In this document: positions 37,073 through 45,830 of the stretch, piece after piece
Numbering within the stretch: the first letter of the stretch is position 1
Layout of the letters: every line of letters starts with the position of its first letter
NCBI RefSeq assembly: GCF_006715145.1
Contig: NZ_VFMR01000001.1
Span: forward strand, 62,001-126,000
Direction: 5' to 3'
Length of the DNA: 64,000 nt
Origin: Microbacterium sp. SLBN-146
GTDB taxonomy: Bacteria; Actinomycetota; Actinomycetes; Actinomycetales; Microbacteriaceae
Program-made: the position numbers and the translations under genes
Notes under the pieces: model-generated
What the model was told of the DNA's origin: nothing
Seen by the model: only the letters and a program-made list of their open reading frames with translations
The model's database searches: none

Positions 37073-37729
37073 TCAGAGCAGACGCCGCTCCGACGCCCAC
37101 GCCGTCAGCTCGTAGCGCGATGACAGCTGCAGCTTGCGCAGCACGGCGGACACGTGCGTCTCGACCGTCTTCGCCGAGATGAACAGCTCCGCCGCCACCT
37201 CTTTATAGGCGTACCCGCGCGCGATGAGTCGCATGACCTCCTGCTCGCGCGCCGACAGCCGGTCCAGCTCGTCGTTCGCCGTCGCGGTCTCGCCGGCGAC
37301 GGCACCGAACGCGTCGAGCACGAAGCCCGCGAGGCGCGGCGAGAAGACGGCATCCCCGGATGCCACGGCCCGGACGGCGGCGCTGACCTCCGCCCCCGAC
37401 GACCCCTTCGTGATGTACCCGCGGGCTCCAGCGCGGATGACGCGCACGACGTCCTCCGCCGAATCCGAGACGCTCAGCGCGAGGAACCGCGACGGACCCG
37501 CGGCGCATGCTCGAAGGACGGCCTCTCCGCCCGTGCCGGCATCCGCGGCCCCCGGGAGGTGGACGTCCAGCAGGACGACGTCGGGCCGCGTCCGCTCGAC
37601 GACGGCGATCGCGCCATCGACGTCGGCCGCTTCCCCGACGACGTCGAGGGAACGGTCGAGGTCGGCACGCAGACCCGACCGGAAGATGGAATGGTCGTCG
37701 ACGATCACGACGCGGAGGACGTCAGGCAC
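37073..37729 (-). CDS. LuxR/NarL-type response regulator (218 aa)
   Basis: The receiver domain has acidic pocket Asp11/Asp12 (VVIVDDHSIFRSGL), phospho-acceptor Asp55 (VVLLDVHLPG), the conserved Ser of LALSVSD and Lys of GYITKGSSG. The C-terminal LuxR HTH (about 150-215) reads LSAREQEVMRLIARGYAYKE then ISAKTVETHVSAVLRKL. The start is GTG 37729, which overlaps the last 8 bases of the kinase gene; the open frame upstream runs inside the kinase and is not coding. It is the partner of the adjacent histidine kinase. Likely targets are the divergent PspC genes, an inference from similar clusters. Confidence 0.92.
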   Translation of the reverse strand: MPDVLRVVIVDDHSIFRSGLRADLDRSLDVVGEAADVDGAIAVVERTRPDVVLLDVHLPGAADAGTGGEAVLRACAAGPSRFLALSVSDSAEDVVRVIRAGARGYITKGSSGAEVSAAVRAVASGDAVFSPRLAGFVLDAFGAVAGETATANDELDRLSAREQEVMRLIARGYAYKEVAAELFISAKTVETHVSAVLRKLQLSSRYELTAWASERRLL

Positions 37730-38909
37730 GCCACACCTCCTCTCTCGCGAGGCGCAAGTGCACGTCGGTGCCCACTCCGCCCGCGCCGCGCGAGACCGTC
37801 GCGGAGCCCCCGGCGCGGCGCATCCGTCCGATGATCGACTCACGCACTCCCCACCGGTCGCTCGGCACCGCATCGACGTCGAAGCCGGGTCCGCGATCAC
37901 GCACGTACACGTCGACGGTGGATGCCGCGCCCTCGATGTACACCGAGACATCGCCGCCCGCGTGCCGCGCGGCATTGAGCATCGCCTCGCGCGCCGCCGC
38001 TGCGACATCGCCGCTCGCCCGCTCCGTGGAGAGGCCCGCCGAGACAACGTCGATCCGCGCGGGGAAGTCGAGCTCGAGCGCACCCGCGTAGTCGCGTAGG
38101 TCGGTCGGCAGGTCGCTGTCGGCGGGGGCGTCGCCGTCGTAGAGCCACGCCCGCAGCTCGCGCTCCTGCGCACGGGCAAGACGGGCGACCTCGCTCGAAG
38201 CGCCCGACCTGTTCTGGATCAGCGCGAGCGTCTGGAGGACCGAGTCGTGGAGGTGCGCCGCCATCTCGGAGCGCTGCTCTTCGCGGATGCGGCGCACGCG
38301 CTCCCCCGAGAGGCTCCGCCATTTCTCGACGAACGTCGACGAGTAGACGACCGCGAGCCCCGCGAGCATCCCGACGGCGAGGACGAAGGCGACGAGGCCC
38401 GCGTCCTGCATGACAGCGACCTGCGACGCCACGAGCGCGACGAGGATCGCCGTGACGGTGAGGCGCACGGCGAGTTCGTGCTGGGGTCCGCGGGCCGAGT
38501 CGTGGCGGTCGGCGAACGTCGCCCAGAGCCCCGCCGCGACGGCGAGCGCCGCGGAGACCGCGACGGACGAGAACCACTCCGGTGCCGTCGAAAGAGGGCG
38601 CTCGGATGCCGCGTAGCTCCACAGCTGCCCCAGGGCCACGAGCCCGATGACACCCGAGGTCCCGGTCAGCGCCCACGCGACGGGCGCCCGGCGGGTGGGA
38701 GCATCCGTGCCGTCACGCCACGGCGTCATGACCCAGAGCCACGCGTACAGCAGCGCCCCCGCGCCCCACAGGAGCGCGGTGCCGACGAAGACGGCGCGCG
38801 TCGCGGCGACGGACCAGCCGAGGTGCTCGGCGACGCCGGCCGCCGTCCCCGAGACGAGGCAGTCCCGCGGGCGCGCGAGCGGCGCACGACGGAGCGGGAC
38901 GGAGGACAT
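37722..38909 (-). CDS. PspC-domain sensor histidine kinase, NarL/DesK type (395 aa)
   Basis: A PspC domain at the N-terminus (about residues 10-65: RDCLVSGTAAGVAEHLGW and a hydrophobic YAWLWVMTPW) is followed by about four more membrane segments (75-205). A HisKA_3 dimerisation region carries the phospho-acceptor in MAAHLHDSVLQTL. The HATPase domain has REAMLNAARHAGG (N box), VYVRDRGPGFD (G1) and GGVGTDVHLRL. ATG 38909 is chosen over an in-frame TTG at 38921. Such PspC-kinases with LuxR regulators respond to membrane or cell-envelope stress in Gram-positives; here that is inferred. Divergent from the PspC gene 114 bp away. Confidence 0.9.
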   Translation of the reverse strand: MSSVPLRRAPLARPRDCLVSGTAAGVAEHLGWSVAATRAVFVGTALLWGAGALLYAWLWVMTPWRDGTDAPTRRAPVAWALTGTSGVIGLVALGQLWSYAASERPLSTAPEWFSSVAVSAALAVAAGLWATFADRHDSARGPQHELAVRLTVTAILVALVASQVAVMQDAGLVAFVLAVGMLAGLAVVYSSTFVEKWRSLSGERVRRIREEQRSEMAAHLHDSVLQTLALIQNRSGASSEVARLARAQERELRAWLYDGDAPADSDLPTDLRDYAGALELDFPARIDVVSAGLSTERASGDVAAAAREAMLNAARHAGGDVSVYIEGAASTVDVYVRDRGPGFDVDAVPSDRWGVRESIIGRMRRAGGSATVSRGAGGVGTDVHLRLAREEVWRA

Positions 38910-39023
38910 GCCGCCATCCAATCATCCCGGCAGCCGGACACCGCGCCCCGGGGGCGAAGATCAGGGTGGCGTCAGGGAATCACCCCATGGCGGCACTGTC
39001 GGCACCGCGACGAGGATCGACTC

Positions 39024-40583
39024 ATGACCGAATCTCCCGCCGAGACGGATGCTGCACCCGCCGCTCATCCCGGACCGCCACCTGCTCCGCCCCTCGGCGC
39101 CCCGACGGGCGGCGACCGCTTCTTCGCGTGGCTCCGCGGCCTCGGCCTGATCCGCGCCGACGGCTGGATCGGCGGGGTGTGCGCGGGGATTGCGGAGCGG
39201 ATCGGCATCGACCCGGTCATCGTGCGGGGCATCTTCGTCGTCGCGGCTCTCTTCTCGCTGCCGATGTTCCTCGTCTACGCGATCGGCTGGGCTCTCCTCC
39301 CCGACACGGCTGGTCGCATCCACGCGCAGGAGCTCCTCCGCCGCCGCTTCGATCCCGCGATGGTCGGCATCGGACTCCTCCTGCTCTTGAGCGTGTTCCC
39401 CGTGACGCAGTCGTTCTTCGGGGTCGTGCTCCCGTTCGGCTACATCGTGCCGGGGTACTCCCAGCTGTCCCCGCTGGCGGTCCTCGCGAACGTCGCCGTC
39501 GTCGCCGTCATCCTCGTTCTCATCTTCCTCGCCGTGCGCTCCTCGCGCCGCGCGGCTCCGACCGGCGGCGTGCCCGCCTCTCATCCGCGAACGGCTTCCG
39601 CGGATCCGGGCGCCGCCCTCGCCGTCGACCGTTCGGGTGTCGACGCGCATGCGGGTCCGGCCGAAGACGCGGGGGCGTCGATGGCCGGATCCGCCCCTCT
39701 TCCTCCTGCGCCGGCGGCACCGGACGCATCGCCCGACGATCTCGCGCAGTGGCGCATCCAGCACGACGCGTGGCGCGCGCAGGATGACGCGTGGCGCCGC
39801 CAGCAGAAGGATGCCGAAGCCGCCGCCCGCGAGCAGGCGCGCGCGGAGCGTTCCGCCGCGGCAGCTGCCTTCGCCGCAGAGGCGGCGGAGCGACGCCGCC
39901 TCCGGCGCCTGACGAATCCTCGGACGAGCGTCGCCTTCGTCGCGCTCGTCATCGGCGCGGCACTCGTGGTCGGCGCATCGACGGCCCTCATCGTGGGCGC
40001 GACGGAGGATGCGAACGTCGCGGTGGCCGGTGGGCTGCTGTCGGGCACGGTCGTGCTGGGACTCGGAATGGTCGTCGCCGGTATCCGGCGCCGGCGAAGT
40101 GGGTTCCTCGCATTTCTCACGACAGCCCTCCTCGTCGCGGGTGCGGCCACGGCCGTTCCGGCGGCGACGCAGGGACTCGCGTTCGGGTACACGTACGTGA
40201 GCAACGCCGATCCCCGCAGTTTCACGCAGGTGTGGGGAGACCTCTCCGTCGATGTGTGGGGTTCCGGGGGCGGAGCACCGATCGACATCGTCAAGCGCAA
40301 CGGTTCGACGAGGGTCGTGGTCGGTGTCGACTCGCTCGCCGACCTCGACGTGTCGGGTGTCGACGTCATCACGTGGACGAGCTTCGACGTGGAGACCGGC
40401 GAGTTCATCGAGGACGGCACCTGGACGGCGAGCGCCGGCTCCGGTCGAGAGCCGCGGATCGTCCGCTCCATCGACACGACGGATGCCGACACCCCTCGCC
40501 CCGAGGCACAGGTGATCCGCCTCGAACAGCCGGGCGGACACGTACATGTCGAGATTTACGAGAACGCACCGGAGGAACGATGA
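39024..40583 (+). CDS. PspC-domain membrane protein (519 aa)
   Basis: After a Pro-rich cytoplasmic start, the PspC domain spans about residues 35-95 (GWIGGVCAGIAERIGIDPVI, then FLVYAIGWALLPD). Further membrane spans lie at about 110-175. A charged Ala/Arg/Gln-rich helix follows (about 235-290, QHDAWRAQDDAWRRQQKDAE, likely coiled coil), then three more spans to about 390. The C-terminal soluble part (about 395-519; WGDLSVDVWGSGGG) resembles the adhesin-like beta domain found in LiaF-type proteins. GAGGA lies 8 nt before ATG. Divergent from the PspC kinase, so it is probably part of the same envelope-stress circuit. Confidence 0.85.
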   Translation: MTESPAETDAAPAAHPGPPPAPPLGAPTGGDRFFAWLRGLGLIRADGWIGGVCAGIAERIGIDPVIVRGIFVVAALFSLPMFLVYAIGWALLPDTAGRIHAQELLRRRFDPAMVGIGLLLLLSVFPVTQSFFGVVLPFGYIVPGYSQLSPLAVLANVAVVAVILVLIFLAVRSSRRAAPTGGVPASHPRTASADPGAALAVDRSGVDAHAGPAEDAGASMAGSAPLPPAPAAPDASPDDLAQWRIQHDAWRAQDDAWRRQQKDAEAAAREQARAERSAAAAAFAAEAAERRRLRRLTNPRTSVAFVALVIGAALVVGASTALIVGATEDANVAVAGGLLSGTVVLGLGMVVAGIRRRRSGFLAFLTTALLVAGAATAVPAATQGLAFGYTYVSNADPRSFTQVWGDLSVDVWGSGGGAPIDIVKRNGSTRVVVGVDSLADLDVSGVDVITWTSFDVETGEFIEDGTWTASAGSGREPRIVRSIDTTDADTPRPEAQVIRLEQPGGHVHVEIYENAPEER

Positions 40584-40924
40584 CCGACGACCAGAGCACC
40601 CTCCCCTTCGACACGACGGGCATCGTTCCGCCGAGCGCCGTCGAGCACGCCCCCGTCACGGCAGCGCCCGCGGTCGCTGAGCTTCCGCGCATCCGGTGGG
40701 CGGGGATCGTCTGGGGCGCACTTCTCGCGGCAGTCGCGGCGGTCGCCCTCGTCTTCGCGGTCGTGCCCGACCGTCGCGCCGATGTCCGTGCGCTGCTCCT
40801 CGACCTCGATCCGTCGACTCTCAATCCGGGAGCCGTCGTGGGCTACGTCATCCTCGCCGTCGGGGTCGCGCTCCTCCTCATCGGCGGCGCCGCAGTCGCC
40901 CGCCGCGCAACCTCGCGCGGCTGA
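40580..40924 (+). CDS. Small membrane protein coupled to the PspC gene (114 aa)
   Basis: The start overlaps the preceding stop as ATGA, with GGAGGA just upstream, so the two genes are translationally coupled. It has two predicted membrane spans (about 42-62, IVWGALLAAVAAVALVFAV; and about 88-106, VVGYVILAVGVALLLIGGA) separated by a short charged loop, and an N-terminal tail of about 38 residues. No known family is recognised. Co-translation with the PspC protein suggests a shared membrane role. Confidence 0.8.
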   Translation: MTDDQSTLPFDTTGIVPPSAVEHAPVTAAPAVAELPRIRWAGIVWGALLAAVAAVALVFAVVPDRRADVRALLLDLDPSTLNPGAVVGYVILAVGVALLLIGGAAVARRATSRG

Positions 40925-40939
40925 CCCCGATCCAGCCCC

Positions 40940-41884
40940 CTAGCGACGTCGGCGGGCGGCGAGGAGGCCGATCCCGGCGAGGAGCAGAAGGATGCCGCAG
41001 GCGACCGCGTACCAGGGCAACGCGTCCGGGATGTCGAGCGTCACGAGCGCCCCGAGCACGCGGGAGAGCACCCACGGCAGCGGCTCGAGGTCGTCGTGCC
41101 ACGCAAGGAGCGCCTGCTCGAGCCCGACGAAGCCGAGGATCGTGGCAGTGATACCGAGTCCCGCGCCCGCGGCGGCGAGCACGGCGCCCGTCGCACGGCG
41201 CACGCCCATCTGCTGCGACAGCGCCCACCCCGCGGCGACGAACGTCCACGCGAACACGGCGAGACCGACGGACACGTAGGCGACGCGGACGAGCGGCGAA
41301 CTCCAGACCGACAGCGCGGGGTTCTCGGACTCCGCGAACGACAGCTCCAGAAGCGTGAGGATGCAGCGGAACATCACGACCCCGCCGATCGCCGCCGCGA
41401 CGGGGTAGGGCGAACGTTCGTGGTCGATGAGCAGGCGGAGCACGATGAGGAAGACGAGCCACCCGCCGGCGACGACGGCGACATAGGTCCACGACAGCAG
41501 AGCGGTCTCCGCGAGGAGGGTCGCGAGGAGAAGGCCCCCCGGCACGCCCACGAGGAGCAGTCGATCCAGCCGCAGCATCCCGAGAGTCGATTCGCGCGCT
41601 CGCCACGGCCGCGTCGAGCCGAGCCACGTCGCGCGGGCGGCCGCCGCACCCGGCCGGCGGACGAGCCGCGTGCGGGTCGCGATGATCCCGATGAGGACCC
41701 AGGCCAGTGCGAGGAACAGAAGAACACGCGATACCCATGCGGCGGGCTGCACGCGATCGACGGGATCCATCCGCACGGGGCGACCGTTCACTTCGCCCAG
41801 CAGGATGCCGACGGCAGCCGAGCAGAGGAGCAGCACGGCGACGGTGACCGCAGCGAGGATGCCTCGCCGTGTCGCCGTCGCCAT
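40940..41884 (-). CDS. Polytopic membrane protein of unknown function (314 aa)
   Basis: About eight hydrophobic segments are visible (first at about 10-30, last at about 290-310 with VACGILLLLAGIGLLAARRR). No substrate or catalytic motif is recognised. ATG 41884 is preceded by TAGGCT 7 nt upstream, so the message is probably leaderless. It lies just downstream of the ABC-2 exporter genes on the same strand (65 bp), which would fit an accessory or immunity-like membrane component, but nothing in the sequence proves a link. Confidence 0.75.
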   Translation of the reverse strand: MATATRRGILAAVTVAVLLLCSAAVGILLGEVNGRPVRMDPVDRVQPAAWVSRVLLFLALAWVLIGIIATRTRLVRRPGAAAARATWLGSTRPWRARESTLGMLRLDRLLLVGVPGGLLLATLLAETALLSWTYVAVVAGGWLVFLIVLRLLIDHERSPYPVAAAIGGVVMFRCILTLLELSFAESENPALSVWSSPLVRVAYVSVGLAVFAWTFVAAGWALSQQMGVRRATGAVLAAAGAGLGITATILGFVGLEQALLAWHDDLEPLPWVLSRVLGALVTLDIPDALPWYAVACGILLLLAGIGLLAARRRR

Positions 41885-41891
41885 GCTCCTG

Positions 41892-41897
41892 AGCCTA
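41892..41897 (-). promoter_or_regulatory. Likely leaderless -10 element
   Basis: TAGGCT (minus strand) ends 7 nt before ATG 41884 of the polytopic membrane protein gene. Confidence 0.35.
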
Positions 41898-41949
41898 GAC
41901 CTCCGGAGGGCCCGCATTTTCCGCGCGGAGGCCCGGCTCCCGGCATTCG

Positions 41950-42729
41950 TCAGCTGCTGCGGCGCATCGAACGGATGCCGACCGACAGGCCCACGAGCGC
42001 CAGTGCGACCGCCGCGACCCACCCCCACAGCACGGTGACGTTCGCGAAATCGCCCGCGAAGAGCGCGCGCTCGGCCTGGACCACCCAGTTGACGGGGTTG
42101 ACGGTCGCGACGGCGCGCATCCAGCCGGGACCCTCGTCGAGCGGCAGAAGCATGCCCGACAGGATGAGGAGCGGGAAGATGAGCGTCTGCTGCACACCCC
42201 AGAACAGCCACTCGCGATCCTTCGTCGCGAGGGCGAGCGAGTAGGAGAGCGACCCGAGTCCGATCCCGAAGACGGCGAGCAGCGCGAGGCCGACGATGAG
42301 CCCCATCCCGTGGATCGTGAAGCCGAACGGCCACGCGATCAGGACGATGATGAGCGCCTGCACGACGATGGGAGCCACCTCTTTCAGCGCGCGCCCGACG
42401 AGCAGCGACGAGCGCGAGAGCGGTGCGACGAGCGTCCGTTCGTGGGAGCCCGTCATCATCTCGTACTGGAGGTTGGAGCCCACCGCGCCGGTTCCGAAGA
42501 GGACGATCATGACGAGCACGCCCGGAACGAACCACTGCAGCGTCTCACCGACGGGCTGACCGGACGAGCCGACCAGCAGCGGGGCGAACAGCCCGAGGAA
42601 GACGAGCGGCTGCACGAGGCTGAAGATGAGGGTGAAGGGATCACGCAGGACGGGCCTGAGTTCGCGCGTGAGGACGTTCCAGGTGTCGCGTGCGGGGTTC
42701 GCCGTGACGGCGGTGTCGGTGGTGGTCAT
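41950..42729 (-). CDS. ABC-2 type exporter permease (259 aa)
   Basis: Six membrane spans with the ABC-2 signature region. The N-terminal cytoplasmic NVLTRELRPVLRDPFTLIFS is followed by the first span, the ABC-2 motif region has NLQYEMMTGSHERTLVAPLS, and a C-terminal LPLDEGPGWMRAVATVNPVN segment precedes the last span. This is DrrB-type architecture. It would form the membrane half of an exporter with the ATPase gene just upstream, whose stop overlaps this start (ATGA). AGGAG lies 7 nt before the ATG. The exported substrate is unknown. Confidence 0.9.
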   Translation of the reverse strand: MTTTDTAVTANPARDTWNVLTRELRPVLRDPFTLIFSLVQPLVFLGLFAPLLVGSSGQPVGETLQWFVPGVLVMIVLFGTGAVGSNLQYEMMTGSHERTLVAPLSRSSLLVGRALKEVAPIVVQALIIVLIAWPFGFTIHGMGLIVGLALLAVFGIGLGSLSYSLALATKDREWLFWGVQQTLIFPLLILSGMLLPLDEGPGWMRAVATVNPVNWVVQAERALFAGDFANVTVLWGWVAAVALALVGLSVGIRSMRRSS

Positions 42730-43781
42730 CGCTGGGCTCCTGTCGTGCGGGTGTCGTCTGCGGTCGCTCCTGTGTCGGCGGGTTCCGCCACGGCATCCTC
42801 TTCGTCAGCGGCCCCCTCTCCCGCCTCGCGGAGTGTGCGTCCCGTGAGGGCGAGGAAGACGTCGTCGAGCGTCGGCGGGACGCCCGTGGCCCGTTCGACG
42901 CGGAGGCCCGCCGCGTCGAGTCGACGGACCGCCTCGGGGAGGAGCACATCGCCGTCGGGCGCCGTCACGGTGATGACGTCTCCGTCGGCGCGGACGGCAC
43001 GGTCGGTCAGCGCGCCGACCACCGCGAGACCGCGTTCAGCGTCGCCGGAAGACGCGAACCCGAGCGTCAGCACGTCGCCCGCGAGGTCGGCCTTGAGCCG
43101 TGCCGCGGTGTCATCGGCGATGACACGTCCGCGGTCCATCACCATGACGCGCTCGGCGTAGCGGTCGGCCTCCTCGAGGTAGTGCGTCGTGAGGAAGACC
43201 GTCGTGCCGTGCTCACGTCGCAGATCGAGGATGTGCTGCCACAGATTCGCGCGGCTCTGCGGGTCGAGACCCGTCGACGGCTCGTCGAGGAAGATGAGGG
43301 GCGGCGCGTGCATGAGCCCGAGCGCGATGTCCAGGCGCCTCTTCTGTCCGCCCGACAACTGCTGGACCGAACGGGTCGCGAACGATGTCAGATCGAGCGA
43401 ATCGATCAGTTGGTCGGCGCGCACACGCGATGCCGCGGGCGAGATCCCGTAGAAGGCCCCTTGGCTCAGCAGCTCGTCGCGGACGCGCTGCGAGAAGCTG
43501 CCGCTCGTGAGCTGTCCGACGTACCCGATGCGCGCCCGCACGTCGGCGGACTGACGCAGGATGTCGTGACCGACGACACGCGCCGTTCCCGACGACGGTG
43601 GGATGAGGGTCGTGAGCATGCGCAGGCTCGTGGACTTGCCCGCGCCGTTGGGGCCCAGGAACGCGACGAGCTCGCCGCGCGCGACCCGGAAGGTGAGGTC
43701 CGTGACCGCCTCGACGGTCTTCTTCTTCACGGTGAAGCGCTTCGTGAGTCCGATCGCTTCGATGATGGTGTCGTTCGGCAT
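42726..43781 (-). CDS. ABC exporter ATP-binding protein, DrrA-type (351 aa)
   Basis: Walker A GPNGAGKST (about residues 43-51), Q-loop YVGQLTSG, signature QLSGGQKRRLDIA, Walker B LIFLDEPSTGLD and switch H TTHYLEE are all present, with the D-rich C-terminal extension of DrrA proteins (GVPPTLDDVFLALTGRTL, about 300-320). The first Met with family homology is 43781; the frame is open for 14 more codons upstream without an RBS. It pairs with the overlapping permease gene. The acidic tail after 325 (GEGAADEEDAVAEPAD) is species-specific. Confidence 0.93.
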   Translation of the reverse strand: MPNDTIIEAIGLTKRFTVKKKTVEAVTDLTFRVARGELVAFLGPNGAGKSTSLRMLTTLIPPSSGTARVVGHDILRQSADVRARIGYVGQLTSGSFSQRVRDELLSQGAFYGISPAASRVRADQLIDSLDLTSFATRSVQQLSGGQKRRLDIALGLMHAPPLIFLDEPSTGLDPQSRANLWQHILDLRREHGTTVFLTTHYLEEADRYAERVMVMDRGRVIADDTAARLKADLAGDVLTLGFASSGDAERGLAVVGALTDRAVRADGDVITVTAPDGDVLLPEAVRRLDAAGLRVERATGVPPTLDDVFLALTGRTLREAGEGAADEEDAVAEPADTGATADDTRTTGAQR

Positions 43782-43836
43782 GCCCCGACGGTAGAAGGGG
43801 ACCCGGACAGATCCGGTCCGCATCCCCCACCGGATC

Positions 43837-45045
43837 TCACCCGACGGGCACGCGCTCCTGCCGGCTCGCGACCTGGTCCTCGAGCGCGCTCGGCCGGCAC
43901 GCGACGAAGCCGCTCACGAGCATGACGGCGAGGCTCACGAACAGCACGACGTAGGAGCTCGTCCACGAGCCGGATGCCTCGTACAGCAGTCCGATGCAGA
44001 GCGGGCCGATGCACGCGATGCCGTAGCCGATCCCCTGCATCGCCCCCGAGAGGGCCGTCGAACCCTCCGTCGTTCGTGTGCGGACGTTGACGAGAGTGAG
44101 GCACAGCGGGAACGTGCTGACGCCGAGGCCCAGCAGCACGACCCACGCGACGACGCCGTCGCCGGGAGCGACCAGCAGCCCGATGTATCCGGCGGCCATG
44201 AGCGCGACGCACACCACGACGATGCCGAAGGGGTTCCGCAAGCGGATCGTGAGGGGCGGCACGATGAAGGCCGCGAGAAGCCCGAACACCGAGAACAGCG
44301 ACAGGAGCGCGCCACCCGAGGTGGGGTCGGCACCCGCATCGACCAGGATGGCGGGGAGCCACGTGATGATCGCGTAGACGTTGAGACTTGTCATCCCGAG
44401 CAGCAGCACCATCGCCCACAGGAGCGGCGTCCGCCACGCGCCGCGGAGGCGCGGGGGCGCCGCGGTCTCGGGCGCCCGCTCGCCCCTCGCCCGCACCGCG
44501 AGGAGCGCCCACAGCACGACGGCGATCGCCGTGAGGATCGCCCACATGCCGATCGCCCAGCGCCAGCCGACGGCAAGGGCGATGGGCACCGCGATGAGAG
44601 GCGCGACGAACTGCCCGACCTGGAGGAGAGCGATGTACAGCGAGCTCATCGACTTGAGCCGCGAGGCGAAGTACTTCTTCACGAGCGGAATCACGAGCAC
44701 ATTGGATGCTCCGACCCCGACCGACGCGATGACGGTAGAGAGCACGAGCATCCCGGCGTCGGGCGACAGGGCACGCAGGACGATGCCGGCCGTCGTCAGG
44801 AAGACCGCGAGCGTGAGGGCGCGCTCCAGGCCGATCCGCCGGGCGACCGTCGCGGCGAGGAGGCCGAAGACGGCGAAGGAGGCCGTGACGATCGTTCCGA
44901 GCACCCCGAAGAGCGACGGCCCGAACCCGAGATCGGCGCCGATCATCTCGAGCAGCGGTGTGAACCCCGTGACGGCCGTACGCAGGTTCAGCGCCGTCAG
45001 GATGATGGCGACGAGAGGCAGCAGCGCACCTCGGCGGGAAGACAT
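43837..45045 (-). CDS. MFS transporter, CynX/NimT-like (402 aa)
   Basis: Twelve hydrophobic segments are spread over the length. The N-terminus (LVAIILTALNLRTAVTGFTP) and the loop RIGLERALTL are typical of the CynX (cyanate/2-nitroimidazole) branch of the major facilitator family. The substrate cannot be assigned. ATG 45045 is taken; GTG 45051 is two codons earlier and has a better-spaced GGAG. It is divergent from a GntR regulator with only 34 bp between starts, so the two promoters must overlap and the regulator probably controls this gene. Confidence 0.85.
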   Translation of the reverse strand: MSSRRGALLPLVAIILTALNLRTAVTGFTPLLEMIGADLGFGPSLFGVLGTIVTASFAVFGLLAATVARRIGLERALTLAVFLTTAGIVLRALSPDAGMLVLSTVIASVGVGASNVLVIPLVKKYFASRLKSMSSLYIALLQVGQFVAPLIAVPIALAVGWRWAIGMWAILTAIAVVLWALLAVRARGERAPETAAPPRLRGAWRTPLLWAMVLLLGMTSLNVYAIITWLPAILVDAGADPTSGGALLSLFSVFGLLAAFIVPPLTIRLRNPFGIVVVCVALMAAGYIGLLVAPGDGVVAWVVLLGLGVSTFPLCLTLVNVRTRTTEGSTALSGAMQGIGYGIACIGPLCIGLLYEASGSWTSSYVVLFVSLAVMLVSGFVACRPSALEDQVASRQERVPVG

Positions 45046-45079
45046 CGTCACGAGAACTCCGGATAGGTAGGATGATGGG

Positions 45080-45784
45080 ATGAATTCGCTCGACTCTAGC
45101 GCGATGCGCCCGCCCGTGGGAACGCCGATGAGCACGGCGGAGTGGGTGACCGACCTCTTCCACGATGAGATCGCCTCGGGTCGCTGGCGAGTCGGAGAGC
45201 GCATCCCGACCGAGACCGAGCTCATGGCTTGGGTCGGGGCGGGCCGCAACACCGTGCGGGAGGCCATCCAGTCGCTCGTGCAGGCGGGGCTCGTCAGCAA
45301 ACAGCAGGGTCGCGGAACGTTCGTCATCGCGGGGTCCGAACTCGTGCGATCGGTCACACGGCGAGCGTCGCGAGCTCGGCGGCGCGACGGCCTCGAGTTG
45401 CGCGCGGCGATCGACGGCGCGGCATCCGCTCTGGCCGCCCGTCGGCGCACCGACGCCGACATCGAACAGCTCCGCGCCCTGCTCGCCGCGCGGACAGAGG
45501 CGTGGGCATCGGGCCGCGCCGACGACCGGATCGACGCAGACATCGCGCTTCACCGAGCCATCATCACCGCGACGCACAACGAGCTGTTCGCCGATCTCTA
45601 CGACGGACTTGCGCCGCTGTTCGAGCGTGTGCTCGTCGATGACGTGACCCACGACGAAGACCCGCATGCCGAGCAGCACATCCGCCTCATCGAGGCGATC
45701 ATCGCGCAGGATGCCACCGGCGCCGAAGCCGTCGTCAGCGAGCTGCTCGCTCCGCTCGTCGCCGCGGCATCCGATCCGGAGTGA
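45080..45784 (+). CDS. FadR-type GntR transcriptional regulator (234 aa)
   Basis: The GntR winged helix spans about residues 18-85 (GRWRVGERIPTETELMAWVG, GRNTVREAIQSLVQAGLVSK, QGRGTFV). The C-terminal FCD effector domain (about 100-225) keeps the metal-binding pattern Asp/His: DADIALHRAIITATHNELF with later EQHIRLIEAI. FCD members bind small carboxylates through a metal; the ligand here is unknown. It probably regulates the divergent CynX-like transporter 34 bp away. The stop codon overlaps the palindrome that precedes the WYL gene. Confidence 0.88.
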   Translation: MNSLDSSAMRPPVGTPMSTAEWVTDLFHDEIASGRWRVGERIPTETELMAWVGAGRNTVREAIQSLVQAGLVSKQQGRGTFVIAGSELVRSVTRRASRARRRDGLELRAAIDGAASALAARRRTDADIEQLRALLAARTEAWASGRADDRIDADIALHRAIITATHNELFADLYDGLAPLFERVLVDDVTHDEDPHAEQHIRLIEAIIAQDATGAEAVVSELLAPLVAAASDPE

Positions 45785-45816
45785 TCCAACGCGGACACGA
45801 TCTGTCCGCGTTGGAT
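45784..45816. promoter_or_regulatory. Perfect 14-bp-arm palindrome ahead of the WYL regulator gene
   Basis: ATCCAACGCGGACA (45784-45797), five bases, then TGTCCGCGTTGGAT (45803-45816), with no mismatch. It begins at the gntR stop and ends 14 nt before the WYL-gene ATG. It is not followed by a T tract, so it is a better operator than terminator; autoregulation by the WYL protein is inferred. Confidence 0.7.
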
Positions 45817-45830
45817 GGGATGCTGGCGGC

